A stretch of DNA of 34,010 bases, taken from assembly GCA_003605035.1 (NCBI GenBank), contig QZKJ01000010.1, forward strand, positions 1 through 34,010, read 5' to 3'. This DNA comes from Desulfurivibrio sp. (GTDB taxonomy: Bacteria; Desulfobacterota; Desulfobulbia; Desulfobulbales; SURF-16). Below are positions 25,491 through 33,398 of this stretch, one piece after another. Positions within the stretch are counted from its first letter, which is position 1. Every line of letters begins with the position of its first letter. The position numbers were made by a program, and so were the translations under genes. The notes under the pieces are model-generated. The model was not told the origin of the DNA, did no database searches, and saw only the letters and a list, made by a program, of their open reading frames with translations.

Positions 25491-26543
25491 ATGGTTGAAA
25501 AGCTCTTAAAGATAGCCATCTGCCATAATGCCAATGATATTCATCTGTCCGAGGGCATCCCTCCGACCCTGCGGATCGGCGGCAAAATGGTGCGCCTGCA
25601 GGAGGCCCCGCTTTCCGCCGATGATATTGAACGGGTGATGCGGGCCCTTACCCCGCCGCGCTGCATGGTGGAGCTCTCTAAAAACGGCAATACCGACTTC
25701 GGTTACAATTTCGGGGAGAACCGTTTCCGCATCGCCGTATTCCGCCAGAAAGGCGGCATCGGCATGGTGATGCGCCATTTCCGCAATGTCATGTTTACCT
25801 TAGATGAGCTGCAGATCCCCCAGGAGGTGCGCTCCGCCATGGTGCGGGAACGGGGGCTGTTCATCATCACCGGTCCCACGGGCAGCGGCAAGACCACCAC
25901 CATGGCCACCCTCATCGACCACATCAACTCCTCCTGCAACAAGCATATCATCACCATTGAGGATCCCATCGAAATACTGCACAGCCACAAGCTGTGCAAT
26001 ATCTCCCAGCGGGAGATCGGCGTGGATGTCTTCACCTTTGCCGAGGGAGTGCGCTATTCCATGCGCCATGATCCCGATGTCATCGTGGTGGGTGAAATGC
26101 GCGACGTGGAAACCATCAGGATTGCCCTGCGGGCCGCGGAAACGGGCCATCTGGTGCTGGGCACCCTGCACGCCAGAACCGCCTCGGCGGCAATCACCAG
26201 GATCATTGCCGAGTTTGGTTCGGATGAGCGTGATTTCATCCGCATGCAGCTTTCCAATTCGCTGCTGGGGGTGATCAATCAGGTGCTGATCCCAACCGCG
26301 GACGGCAAAGGGGTCGCCTCGGTGATGGAGATCCTGATGAATACCCCGCCGGTTGCCAGCCTGATCCGGCAGTCAAAAGAGAATCTGATCCTTGATGAGA
26401 TCCGCAAGGGGAAGAATCTCGGCATGGTCAGCTTTGAGGACTCCCTGCGCTACCGCTGTGTCAACAAGATTGTTGACTGGCGGGAAGCCTCCCTGTACTC
26501 CCGCGAACCGGACACCTTCAAAACCAGGATGGAAAAGAAATGA
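25491..26543 (+). CDS. pilT: PilT-type pilus retraction ATPase
   Basis: 350 residues from ATG 25491, with gaggag about 5 bases upstream. Order of motifs: an N-terminal PAS-like domain (ANDIHLSEGIPPTLRIGGKMVRL), Walker A GPTGSGKTT, the Asp box (TIEDPIEILH), Walker B (DPDVIVVGEMRD), the His box (LVLGTLHARTASAAI), and a C-terminal SLIRQSKENLILDEIRKGK segment in place of the AIRNLIRE motif of PilT. It is a hexameric cytoplasmic ATPase that pulls in type IV pili. The C-terminal motif is not exact, so a PilU-like or other PilT paralogue is possible. Its last codons overlap the start of kdsA (ATGA), which ties a motility ATPase to LPS synthesis in one transcript. Confidence 0.88.
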   Translation: MVEKLLKIAICHNANDIHLSEGIPPTLRIGGKMVRLQEAPLSADDIERVMRALTPPRCMVELSKNGNTDFGYNFGENRFRIAVFRQKGGIGMVMRHFRNVMFTLDELQIPQEVRSAMVRERGLFIITGPTGSGKTTTMATLIDHINSSCNKHIITIEDPIEILHSHKLCNISQREIGVDVFTFAEGVRYSMRHDPDVIVVGEMRDVETIRIALRAAETGHLVLGTLHARTASAAITRIIAEFGSDERDFIRMQLSNSLLGVINQVLIPTADGKGVASVMEILMNTPPVASLIRQSKENLILDEIRKGKNLGMVSFEDSLRYRCVNKIVDWREASLYSREPDTFKTRMEKK

Positions 26544-27367
26544 TGGACAGCGTGGCGGTCAAGGATTTCTTTGCCGTGGGCCCCGGCCAGCCGCTGCTGC
26601 TGATCGCCGGTCCCTGCGTGCTCGAGTCCGAGGAGATCGCCCGCCGCATCGCCGCCCAGGTCAAGGAGGTCAGCGGCCGGCTGGGCATCTCTTTTGTCTT
26701 CAAGGCCTCCTTTGACAAGGCCAACCGCACCTCGCTCTCCTCCTATCGCGGCCCGGGTCTGACCGAGGGGCTGCGCATGCTGGCCGCCATCCGCCAGGAG
26801 TTCCGGATCCCGGTTGTTTCCGATGTGCACGAGGTCAGCCAGGTCGAGCAGGCGGCAGAGGTGCTGGACATCCTGCAGATCCCGGCCTTTCTGTGCCGCC
26901 AGACCGATCTGCTGGTGGCCGCGGCCCGCACCGGCAAGGTGGTCAATGTCAAGAAGGGCCAGTTCATGGCCCCCTGGGATATGGAGCATGCGGTGGCCAA
27001 GATCCGACAGAGCGGCAACCGCCGTATTCTGCTGACCGAACGGGGGACCACCCTGGGCTATAATAATCTGGTGGTGGATATGCGCTCCCTGCCCATCATG
27101 CGCTCCCTGGGCTGCCCGGTCATCTATGACGCCACCCACAGCGTGCAGCTGCCGGGCGGGGCGGGCGGCAGCTCCGGCGGCCAGCGCCAGTTCATCGCCC
27201 CCCTGAGCCGCGCCGCGGTGGCGGCCGGGGTGGACGGGCTGTTCATGGAGGTGCATCCCGAGCCGGCAAAGGCGCTGTGCGACGGCCCGAATTCCCTGCC
27301 CCTTGACCAGCTTGAGGCATTGCTCACCACCCTGGTGGCGATCCGTAAGGTGGCTGCCGGCGCATAG
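26540..27367 (+). CDS. kdsA: 3-deoxy-D-manno-octulosonate 8-phosphate synthase (metal-dependent class)
   Basis: 275 residues. It joins phosphoenolpyruvate and arabinose 5-phosphate to make Kdo-8-P, the first committed step to the LPS inner core. Signatures: KASFDKANRTS, SYRGPGL, VSDVHE, PAFLCRQTDLL, VNVKKGQFMAPWDM, IYDATHSVQLPGG, and EVHPEPAKALCDGPNSLP. Cys26 in AGPCVLES replaces the Asn found in the metal-independent E. coli enzyme, so this is the metal-dependent class. Two adjacent ATGs (26540, 26543) are available. The gene is coupled to pilT and separated from kdsC by 238 bp that contain an inverted repeat. Confidence 0.97.
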   Translation: MMDSVAVKDFFAVGPGQPLLLIAGPCVLESEEIARRIAAQVKEVSGRLGISFVFKASFDKANRTSLSSYRGPGLTEGLRMLAAIRQEFRIPVVSDVHEVSQVEQAAEVLDILQIPAFLCRQTDLLVAAARTGKVVNVKKGQFMAPWDMEHAVAKIRQSGNRRILLTERGTTLGYNNLVVDMRSLPIMRSLGCPVIYDATHSVQLPGGAGGSSGGQRQFIAPLSRAAVAAGVDGLFMEVHPEPAKALCDGPNSLPLDQLEALLTTLVAIRKVAAGA

Positions 27368-27480
27368 CTCATGGCTGATAAGGGACCAGGAATTGTTGAT
27401 GCCTATTGCCAAGGCTGGAAACGTCCGTCATCCCGGCATGTTTTTTATATTAAAGTCCTTGCCGCAGCGTAATGCCATCC

Positions 27481-27563
27481 CGCGGGAGCGGGCCATGCCC
27501 GCGATAACGGTTTTAAAGCAATACCAAAGGTCGCGGGCATGGCCGGCCCGCTCCTACCCCGCG
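27481..27563. repeat. REPIN-like inverted repeat between kdsA and kdsC
   Basis: Left arm 27481-27504 and right arm 27531-27563 are inverted relatives of the same 24-33-base REP-like sequence (core agcgggcc ... atgcccgcga). They are separated by a 26-base spacer. The right arm has extra bases (gtagg, ggcc) relative to the left. The pattern of a GGAGCGGGC...GCCCGCGA hairpin recalls REP elements of Pseudomonas. The rest of the 238-bp gap shows no gene. Confidence 0.75.
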
Positions 27564-27605
27564 AGACGGCACAGATAAACAGTACCTCTATGGCTTCTAT
27601 TGCCC

Positions 27606-28256
27606 ATGATTGATAACGACTCCTGTCCTTCTCCCCATAAAGATGGTGTATACCCAGGCGACTGCGAGTTCACCCGGGCCCTGCTGCAGAAGGCCGCGGC
27701 CCGCACGGAAAATCAGGAAAAAGGTTACGTGTGGCGCAGGTGTCTGCCCAAGGCCCGCGAGGTGAAGCTCCTGCTGCTCGATGTGGACGGCGTGCTGACC
27801 AATGGTTCCATTGCCTACACCGATGAAGGCAGCGAGGTGAAGACCTTCAACTCCCGGGACGGCTTTGGCATGAATCTGCTGCGCAAGGCTGAGGTGGAGA
27901 TCGGCCTGATCACGGCGCGCAGCTCACAGGCCCTGAACCGGCGGGCCCAGGATCTGAATCTCACCCGGGTCTACCAGGGCAAACGCAACAAGGTGGCGGT
28001 CTTTGAAGAGGTGATCGCTGAGATGGGGCTTGTCCCCCGGCAGGTGGCCTACATGGGTGACGACTGGCTCGATCTGGCGCTGCTGGCCAGGGTCGGGTTT
28101 TCCGCCACCGTAGCGGACGCCGTGCCCGAGGTCATCGAGGTGGTTGATTATGTTGCCCGGCGTCCCGGCGGCAACGGGGCGGTGCGCGAGGTGTGCGACC
28201 TGATCATCGATGCCAAGGGGCTCTACCGCGAACTGCTCGGCCAGTATCTGGGCTGA
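27606..28256 (+). CDS. kdsC: 3-deoxy-D-manno-octulosonate 8-phosphate phosphatase
   Basis: 216 residues from ATG 27606 (TTG 27600 also in frame). This is a HAD-superfamily phosphatase that removes phosphate from Kdo-8-P. The nucleophile motif LLLLDVDGVLTNGSI lies near residue 60, followed by NSRDGFGMNLLRKAEVEIGLITARSS (motif II region), QGKRNKVAVFEEV (motif III Lys) and VAYMGDDWLDLALL (motif IV). There is no cap domain, as in other tetrameric KdsC enzymes. The N-terminal 50 residues before the HAD core are longer than usual and unlike the family, so a later start is possible. It lies in the kdsA-kdsC-lptC run; kdsD is not present. Confidence 0.93.
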   Translation: MIDNDSCPSPHKDGVYPGDCEFTRALLQKAAARTENQEKGYVWRRCLPKAREVKLLLLDVDGVLTNGSIAYTDEGSEVKTFNSRDGFGMNLLRKAEVEIGLITARSSQALNRRAQDLNLTRVYQGKRNKVAVFEEVIAEMGLVPRQVAYMGDDWLDLALLARVGFSATVADAVPEVIEVVDYVARRPGGNGAVREVCDLIIDAKGLYRELLGQYLG

Positions 28257-28322
28257 TTTCTACCCCGGCAAAGAAGACTCCCGCTTCCCTGCTTGGATAT
28301 GAAGATATTCCGTAACTCCTCT

Positions 28323-28443
28323 GGAGACAGAAGACTGGAGACAGAATCCGGCAGGCACAGAGGAAATTCCCTGGCTGGCGTATTACTCCCCCGGCTTTTT
28401 TCTTCTGACTGCTGTCTCCTGTCTCCTGATTTCTGGAGAGTGA
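28323..28443. repeat. Inverted pair of heptanucleotide arrays between kdsC and lptC
   Basis: Left array: ggagaca, gaagact, ggagaca (28323-28343). Right array: cttctga, ctgctgt, ctcctgt, ctcctga, tttctgg (28402-28436). The units are of the same type as those at 19719-19801, and the arms are complementary in the same way. The 211-bp gap contains no gene. Confidence 0.8.
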
Positions 28444-28467
28444 CAAAATTTCTGATTAGGTCTGATC

Positions 28468-29049
28468 ATGCTGCTTTCCGGTTCCCGTAATCTGCTGTGG
28501 ATTGTTCCCCTGGCCATGCTGGTGACCAGTCCGGTCTGGAAGCCGGCCCTGGAGGAGTTTCTTTCACCCCATGGCAGCCTCAAGGTGAAAAGCGGCAGCC
28601 AGGCGCCGGATCAGAGTTTTGAGCTGACCGAGGTGCAGCTGAGCCGCTATGAAAACGGCCAGGCCGATCTGGTGCTGCATGCGGCCCGGGTGCAGAGCGG
28701 CCGCCGGGGCGCGGATTCGTTGCAGCTGACCAAGGTTGATGCCCTGCTCTATGACCAGGGCCGGGAGCGGGCGCACATCACCGGCGGCGAGGGCTTTTAT
28801 GACGGCGACCGGCAGATTCTCACCATAGTCGAGGATGCCGCGGTGATGGTCAAAAACAGCTATGAGCTGCACGCCGATGCCCTGCGGTATCTGATCCCCT
28901 ACAAAACGGTGAAAACCGCCACGGCTATCTCTTTTACGAGCAAGGATTTCACGGTGCATGGCATTGGCATGAGTTATAACCTGGCAAACGGGGCCTACCG
29001 GGTCGGCGGGATCGGCGGCCGGGTGGTCTGCGATGTGAATGAGAAGTGA
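28468..29049 (+). CDS. lptC: LptC-like LPS-export periplasmic protein
   Basis: 193 residues. An N-terminal signal anchor (LLWIVPLAMLVTSPVW) is followed by a beta-jellyroll-type domain: FELTEVQLSRYENGQADLVLHAARVQS, KVDALLYDQGRERAHITGGEGFYDGDRQILTIVEDAAV, SYELHADALRYLIPYKTVKTAT and FTVHGIGMSYNLANGAYRV, which is the LptC pattern. It accepts LPS from LptBFG at the inner membrane and passes it to LptA. lptA and lptB would normally follow but do not; the next gene is convergent. The last codons (gag aag tga) are part of the heptanucleotide array that begins here. Confidence 0.85.
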   Translation: MLLSGSRNLLWIVPLAMLVTSPVWKPALEEFLSPHGSLKVKSGSQAPDQSFELTEVQLSRYENGQADLVLHAARVQSGRRGADSLQLTKVDALLYDQGRERAHITGGEGFYDGDRQILTIVEDAAVMVKNSYELHADALRYLIPYKTVKTATAISFTSKDFTVHGIGMSYNLANGAYRVGGIGGRVVCDVNEK

Positions 29050-29091
29050 AAAGTGAAAAGTGAGAAGTGAAAAGTGAGGAGTGAGGAGTGA
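29043..29091. repeat. Heptanucleotide array, seven units of RRAGTGA
   Basis: gaagtga, aaagtga, aaagtga, gaagtga, aaagtga, ggagtga, ggagtga run without a break from 29043 to 29091. The first unit contains the lptC stop codon. Confidence 0.95.
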
Positions 29092-29097
29092 GGAGAC

Positions 29098-29125
29098 GCA
29101 GGGGCGGTTGGCGAACCGCCCCTGT
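29098..29125. repeat. 28-bp palindrome, second copy of the 19920 element
   Basis: gcaggggcgg and cgcccctgt pair as in the element at 19920-19947, with a loop differing in a few bases (gttggcgaac against cttcgcgaac). It lies between convergent lptC and the amidohydrolase gene, 5 bp from the amidohydrolase stop. Confidence 0.85.
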
Positions 29126-29130
29126 CCCAA

Positions 29131-29931
29131 TCAGCCGCCAGCCAGAGCGAGCAGTCTTTCCGCGTTTCCTCCCAGGATCTGCGCTTCCCTTGCCGGCCCC
29201 AGCTCCAGACTCCGCAGCAGATCGATGGTGTTCTGCTGGGCTGCCCACGGTGAATCCGAGCCGAACAGCACCCGGTCCGGTGCATGGGAAAGGATAATTT
29301 TGCGGGCCATCTCCCTGGGCAGATATTCCAGGGAAAAGGCGATGTCGAAATAGACGCTGGTGCCCACCAGCTCCTCCTGCACCTCCTGCCATTGCTGCCA
29401 GGAGCCGAGATGGGTGGCGATGAATTTCAGCCCCGGCAGCTGCCGCATCAGGGCGGCGATCTTGGTGGGGTCCGCCCGCAGCTCTCTGGGAAAGCCGATG
29501 TCAAAGCCGGTGTGCATGACCAGGATCAGGCCGAGCTCGCTGATCCGTGCAAAAAGGGGCAGCAGCCGTTTCTCGTCAAGAAAAAAATCCTGATAATAAG
29601 GGTGCAGCTTGATGCCCTGAAAGCCATGCCGGCGGATCTCGGCAATCTCCTCCAGGGCCTTAGACGATTCAGGATGAAAGGAGGGGAAGGGGATGATCCG
29701 TTCGCTCTGGATGGAGCGCGACCAGTCAAGGATGGAGCGGAACTGTTTCGGCCGGGTGGCGATGGAGCAGACCACGCTTCTGGCAATGCGCGCCGCATCC
29801 ATGGAGGCGAGCAGGGAGCTTACCGTGCCGTCCAGGGCGGCGCGCACCGAGCCCTTCTGCTCCAGGTAAGGAACGGTGGTTGCCGCCAGGGCGTCCGGGA
29901 AGGCATGGGCATGGAAATCGACGCAGTGCAT
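29131..29931 (-). CDS. Amidohydrolase-family metal-dependent hydrolase
   Basis: 266 residues of a TIM-barrel amidohydrolase (ACMSD/COG2159-like). Metal-binding residues are VDFHAH (His7, His9), GIKLHPYYQ, LVMHTG, IATHLGSWQQW and a C-terminal GSDSPWA (Asp). The sequence is complete and begins at the ATG 3 bp after the AMP-nucleosidase-like gene's stop, implying one transcript. Family members cleave or decarboxylate small cyclic or aromatic compounds; the substrate here is unknown. Because its partner removes bases from nucleotides, a role in handling the released purine or ribose 5-phosphate is tempting but unproved. Confidence 0.82.
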   Translation of the reverse strand: MHCVDFHAHAFPDALAATTVPYLEQKGSVRAALDGTVSSLLASMDAARIARSVVCSIATRPKQFRSILDWSRSIQSERIIPFPSFHPESSKALEEIAEIRRHGFQGIKLHPYYQDFFLDEKRLLPLFARISELGLILVMHTGFDIGFPRELRADPTKIAALMRQLPGLKFIATHLGSWQQWQEVQEELVGTSVYFDIAFSLEYLPREMARKIILSHAPDRVLFGSDSPWAAQQNTIDLLRSLELGPAREAQILGGNAERLLALAGG

Positions 29932-29934
29932 GGC

Positions 29935-30708
29935 TTACCTGATGGGATAGTGCTGTCTTTTTACTTCCTGGATGATCTTGATGCCGATGTCGAGATGCTG
30001 TTCCGTGTACTTCTCAAAGATCTCCGAGGCGCTGTCCTTGCTTTTGATGCCGCCCTTTTTCAGGGGGAGATCCGAGACCAGCATGAGGGCCGCGGTGGGG
30101 ACATTGAGGGCGTAGCCGACGGAGAAGATGGTAGCGATCTCCATGTCAATGGCGATGATGCGGTGCTTGAGGATATACTCGATGAATTCATTATCAAATT
30201 CCCACATGCGGTAGTCCGTGGTGTGCATGATGCCTGATTTCGGCACCCGGTTGACCTCCTGCATGATGACCTCTTCCGCCACCCGGTTCAGGCCGAAGGT
30301 GGGCAGGGCGGGGACGTCCTTGGGCAGATAGTGGGCGCTGGTGCCCTCGTCTCTGATGCTCGCCGTGGGCAGCAGCAGGTCGCCGATGGCCAGGGAATCG
30401 TCAATGCCGCCGCACATGCCCAGCATGAGCACGCATTTCAGCTCATCAAGAAAGGAGAGGCAGTGCATGACAATGCCGGCGGAAGGCGAACCCACCCCGT
30501 AGTTGATAATGGAGATATCGGTGTCATGGTCATGGACGACGCTCCAGTTGTTGGAGAGAATCTCCTTGCCGGTAATCTTGGCAAAGGACCTGATGTAACG
30601 GTGAAAGTTGCAGATAAGGATGTGGGAGCAGAATTCCTTGACCGAGGAGCCGGTATAGCGTTCCAGGGTGTGGCGGGCATAGTTGTCCGGGCGCAGCAGT
30701 GAACTCAT
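29935..30708 (-). CDS. AMP nucleosidase-like nucleoside phosphorylase-family protein
   Basis: 257 residues. It lacks the N-terminal domain of the long E. coli Amn but matches its C-terminal catalytic domain: RYTGSSVKEF near the start, SIINYGVGSPSAGIVMHCLSFL, VLMLGMCGGIDDSLAIGDLLLP and AIDMEIATIFSVGYALNVPTAALMLVSDLP (the DME-x-A motif at the base-binding site, and SDLP). It should cleave AMP to adenine and ribose 5-phosphate, or act on a related nucleotide. A promoter with TATAAT lies about 75 bp upstream, divergent to pyrF. The downstream amidohydrolase is 3 bp away. Confidence 0.85.
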   Translation of the reverse strand: MSSLLRPDNYARHTLERYTGSSVKEFCSHILICNFHRYIRSFAKITGKEILSNNWSVVHDHDTDISIINYGVGSPSAGIVMHCLSFLDELKCVLMLGMCGGIDDSLAIGDLLLPTASIRDEGTSAHYLPKDVPALPTFGLNRVAEEVIMQEVNRVPKSGIMHTTDYRMWEFDNEFIEYILKHRIIAIDMEIATIFSVGYALNVPTAALMLVSDLPLKKGGIKSKDSASEIFEKYTEQHLDIGIKIIQEVKRQHYPIR

Positions 30709-30745
30709 GAGGGCATTCTCTGTTGTGAGTGGTTGTCTGGCATAA

Positions 30746-30826
30746 TCTCAATTTTCAATTTCCGGTTCATTCGGTATCGGGTATTATACCGGTCAAACCT
30801 CAATTATCAATTTTTAATTTCAGCCG
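30746..30826. repeat. Two short heptanucleotide runs of NNTCAAT type
   Basis: tctcaat, tttcaat (30746-30759), then cctcaat, tatcaat, ttttaat (30799-30819). They flank the minus-strand -10/-35 region in the divergent spacer between the AMP nucleosidase-like gene and pyrF. Confidence 0.6.
30783..30810 (-). promoter_or_regulatory. Promoter for the AMP nucleosidase-amidohydrolase pair
   Basis: Reading minus: TTGATA (30810-30805), a 16-base spacer, consensus TATAAT (30788-30783). The -35 is built from one of the heptanucleotide units. Confidence 0.45.
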
Positions 30827-30833
30827 GTGGAAA

Positions 30834-31562
30834 ATGAACAGTAAAAATATCCCCTTGGATGAGCGGATTATTCTGGCCCTTGACGTTGCCGAGCCAGCGG
30901 AGGCAAAGGAGTGGGTCAGGAAAACAGAAGGAAAGATCAAGTTTTACAAGGTGGGGCTGCAGCTGTTTCTGGCCGGCTGGTTTGATACGGTGGACTGGAT
31001 TATCGACCGGGGCCACCAGGTGATGGTTGATCTCAAATTCTTTGATATCCCGGAAACCGTGCGGCTTGCCATGCTGCAGCTGCGGGACCGGGGAGTTACC
31101 TTTGCCACCGTGCACGGTAATGACCCGATTATCCGCGCCTCGCTTGCCGCTAAAAGCGAAAGTGATGCCGCCCTGAAGATTCTGGCGGTAACGGTGCTGA
31201 CCAGCTTCGGCGAAGAGGACATGCGGGCCATGGGCATGACCGGCAGCATCGAGGATCTCGTCTACTTCCGGGCCAGACGGGCCCTGGAACTCGGCTGCGA
31301 CGGGGTGGTTTCCTCCGGTCTGGAGGCGGCCAGGCTGCGCCAGGGACTCGGCGATAAACTGCTGATCGTCACCCCCGGCATCCGGCCCGGCGCCAATGTC
31401 GAGGAGGGCGGCGATGATCAGACCCGCATCATGACCGCCCGCCAGGCCATTGCCAACGGCGCTGATTACGTGGTGGTGGGCCGGCCCATCACCCGAGCCG
31501 CCGATCCGCTCTCTGTCATTGCCGGTCTGCAGGAGGAGATTGCCGCGGCCCTGGCCTCGTAG
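30834..31562 (+). CDS. pyrF: Orotidine 5'-phosphate decarboxylase
   Basis: 242 residues from ATG 30834 (ggtgg about 5 bases upstream); an upstream in-frame ATG at 30729 would translate repeat sequence and is rejected. It converts OMP to UMP. The active-site signature is VMVDLKFFDIPETV (Asp-Lys-x-x-Asp), with LALDVAEP at the N-terminus, TVHGNDPI, VTVLTSF, and IVTPGIRP...DQTRIMTARQAIANGADYVVVGRPIT as the phosphate grip. The length is normal. It is monocistronic here, divergent from the AMP nucleosidase-like gene and followed by a hairpin. Confidence 0.97.
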   Translation: MNSKNIPLDERIILALDVAEPAEAKEWVRKTEGKIKFYKVGLQLFLAGWFDTVDWIIDRGHQVMVDLKFFDIPETVRLAMLQLRDRGVTFATVHGNDPIIRASLAAKSESDAALKILAVTVLTSFGEEDMRAMGMTGSIEDLVYFRARRALELGCDGVVSSGLEAARLRQGLGDKLLIVTPGIRPGANVEEGGDDQTRIMTARQAIANGADYVVVGRPITRAADPLSVIAGLQEEIAAALAS

Positions 31563-31873
31563 AGGCTCCTTATTCCAGCGGCAGGCCGCCGCGCCGTTCT
31601 CTGTAAAAAAACGAGCGGCAATATCCCCTTTTCGGGAAAAAATTTTTTCCCTTTTATTCCCCTGGTTACATTGTAGTACCGCTTGTTTTTTCAAGCAAAT
31701 ATCCTGTTTTGCCATCAGGGTGCCGCGCCTCCCGTCCCCTTTGCCGCAAAAAATAGATTCTCTTTCGTAATCGCTTTCTATATAATTTTTTTTACCATTC
31801 CACACAGTTGGCAGCTGCGCTCTGCGGTGCGCTTGTTCCCTCAACCAAGATACCCTCAACAGAAGAGGTGATG
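31563..31873 (+). other. 311-bp intergenic region between pyrF and the CheW gene
   Basis: Besides the palindrome at 31634, it holds a second hairpin (gcttg, loop of six T, caagc at 31681-31696) and a consensus TATAAT at 31781-31786 that could be the -10 of the CheW gene; the -35 at the right distance (ttctct) is poor. I see no gene. Confidence 0.35.
31634..31651 (+). terminator. Possible terminator after pyrF
   Basis: A perfect 18-bp palindrome ggg-a6-t6-ccc followed by tttt, about 70 bases after the pyrF stop. The stem is AT-rich, so strength is uncertain. Confidence 0.35.
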
Positions 31874-33334
31874 ATGGCAGAAGAACAACTTTTTGCAACC
31901 TTCATCCTTAACCGGGACATCGAGATTGCCCTGCCCGCCGACCGGGTGGTGGAGGCAATCAAGGCGGTTGACAGAATTCTCCCGGTACCGGGCTGCGTCG
32001 CCTGTCTTGCCGGGCTGATGAATCTGCGCGGCACGGTTATCCCCGTCATTAATTTGAAAAAGCGGCTGGCCATGGCTGATGACGCTTACGGCCCTGATCA
32101 CAAGATAGCGGTCGTCCGGCTGGGCCGCACGTTGTGCGGCATTCTCGTTGAGGACATCAAGGATGTCCTGCGGGTCGGCCAGGAGATGATTGAGCCTGTT
32201 CTTCCGGGCCTGCAGGGCGAAGACCGGATTATTGCCGGCATTATCAGGCTGGCTGACGGCGACCGTCTACTGGAAATTCTCGATCTGGACCTGTTGCTTG
32301 ACCAGACGGCTGGGGAGGAGCTCCCGGCCGGGCAGGGGATTGCTGAAATGCCGCAGGTGTCCGTTGACATAACGGGGCAGCAGCGTCGCCAATATCTCGT
32401 TTTTACCTGTAACGGCATGGAATACGGGGTCGATGTCTCTAATGTGCAGGAGATCAGCACCCTCTCCGGGCTGAACGACACCTTTCAGAGCGGCAGCATC
32501 GAGGGGGCGGTTGAGATGCGGGGCCGGATGATCCCGGTTATTGACAGCAGCCTCCTGCTGACCGAGTCACAGGAAAAGATCGCTCTCAGTGAAGTGAGCC
32601 GGGTGATTATTCTCCTGGTTGACGGGATATATTGCGGCTTTGTCGTCAACTCCATTGTGGAGATAAGGTCTGTGGCGGCAGGGGAAGTGGTCCCCGTCCC
32701 CTGTGCGAAAAAAGGCAGGGGCGCCGGGGTGGCGGGCATGCTGCATCTCGCCTCGGGCCGCAATATCATGCTGCTGGACATGGCAACCATGCTGGCCGGC
32801 GAGCTTGAGGAACTGGGGCGGGTGGCAAAGATTTCTTCGGAGATAGCCGAAGAGAAGAAAGAGTCGGCGAGCCATGCCCATCATCTGATTACCGAAAACA
32901 GCTATCTGATTTTCAAGGTGGAAAGGGATTTTGCCATAGCCCTCCACAATGTCCAGGAGATCCTGGAGAACTGCAGGATCATGCCGGTGCCGGACATGGG
33001 CGGTTTTCTGGCGGGAATTATCGATCTGCGCGGGCAGATGGTGCCGGTGGTCAGTCTGCGGCTCTTTTTCGGTTACGAGCGCAGAGCAGGTGACGGGGCC
33101 GGCAATGATAAATATATCATCGCCCAGGCCGCGGAAGGCAGGGTCGCCCTGGCTGTGGATGATATCGTCACCATCCAGAAACAGCAGAAATATTTTCAGA
33201 CCCCGGCCTTGAATCCAAGACTGCGTCCCCGTCAGGATACCCTTGACCGCACCATTGAGTTGATCACCGATGACGATCTCAGCGAGAGCGTACTGGTGAT
33301 CAATGTCGAGAATTTAATCGGTAATCATCTGTGA
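31874..33334 (+). CDS. Triple CheW-domain chemotaxis coupling protein
   Basis: 486 residues from ATG 31874 (agaagagg 5 bases upstream; ATG 31871 is too near that box). Three CheW domains follow one another: about 5-140 (LAGLMNLRGTVIPVINLKKRL), about 170-310 (IEGAVEMRGRMIPVIDSSLLL) and about 340-480 (LAGIIDLRGQMVPVVSLRLFF). CheW links chemoreceptors to the kinase CheA; a three-domain form could bridge several receptors or kinases, like the multi-CheW proteins found in some signalling arrays. The second domain is the most diverged, with EMRG for the usual NLRG, and may have a different partner. The next gene, 64 bp on, is a PAS sensor. Confidence 0.9.
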   Translation: MAEEQLFATFILNRDIEIALPADRVVEAIKAVDRILPVPGCVACLAGLMNLRGTVIPVINLKKRLAMADDAYGPDHKIAVVRLGRTLCGILVEDIKDVLRVGQEMIEPVLPGLQGEDRIIAGIIRLADGDRLLEILDLDLLLDQTAGEELPAGQGIAEMPQVSVDITGQQRRQYLVFTCNGMEYGVDVSNVQEISTLSGLNDTFQSGSIEGAVEMRGRMIPVIDSSLLLTESQEKIALSEVSRVIILLVDGIYCGFVVNSIVEIRSVAAGEVVPVPCAKKGRGAGVAGMLHLASGRNIMLLDMATMLAGELEELGRVAKISSEIAEEKKESASHAHHLITENSYLIFKVERDFAIALHNVQEILENCRIMPVPDMGGFLAGIIDLRGQMVPVVSLRLFFGYERRAGDGAGNDKYIIAQAAEGRVALAVDDIVTIQKQQKYFQTPALNPRLRPRQDTLDRTIELITDDDLSESVLVINVENLIGNHL

Positions 33335-33398
33335 AGAGGCCATGAAGAATTCTTTTATCAGAAACAGTCATAAGAAAAAAAAGAACCAGGAGACAGCA

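Noticed and set aside
31681..31696. Rho-independent terminator after pyrF at the gcttg/caagc hairpin
   Set aside because: A 5-bp stem followed by A rather than T residues; the palindrome at 31634 is a better candidate.
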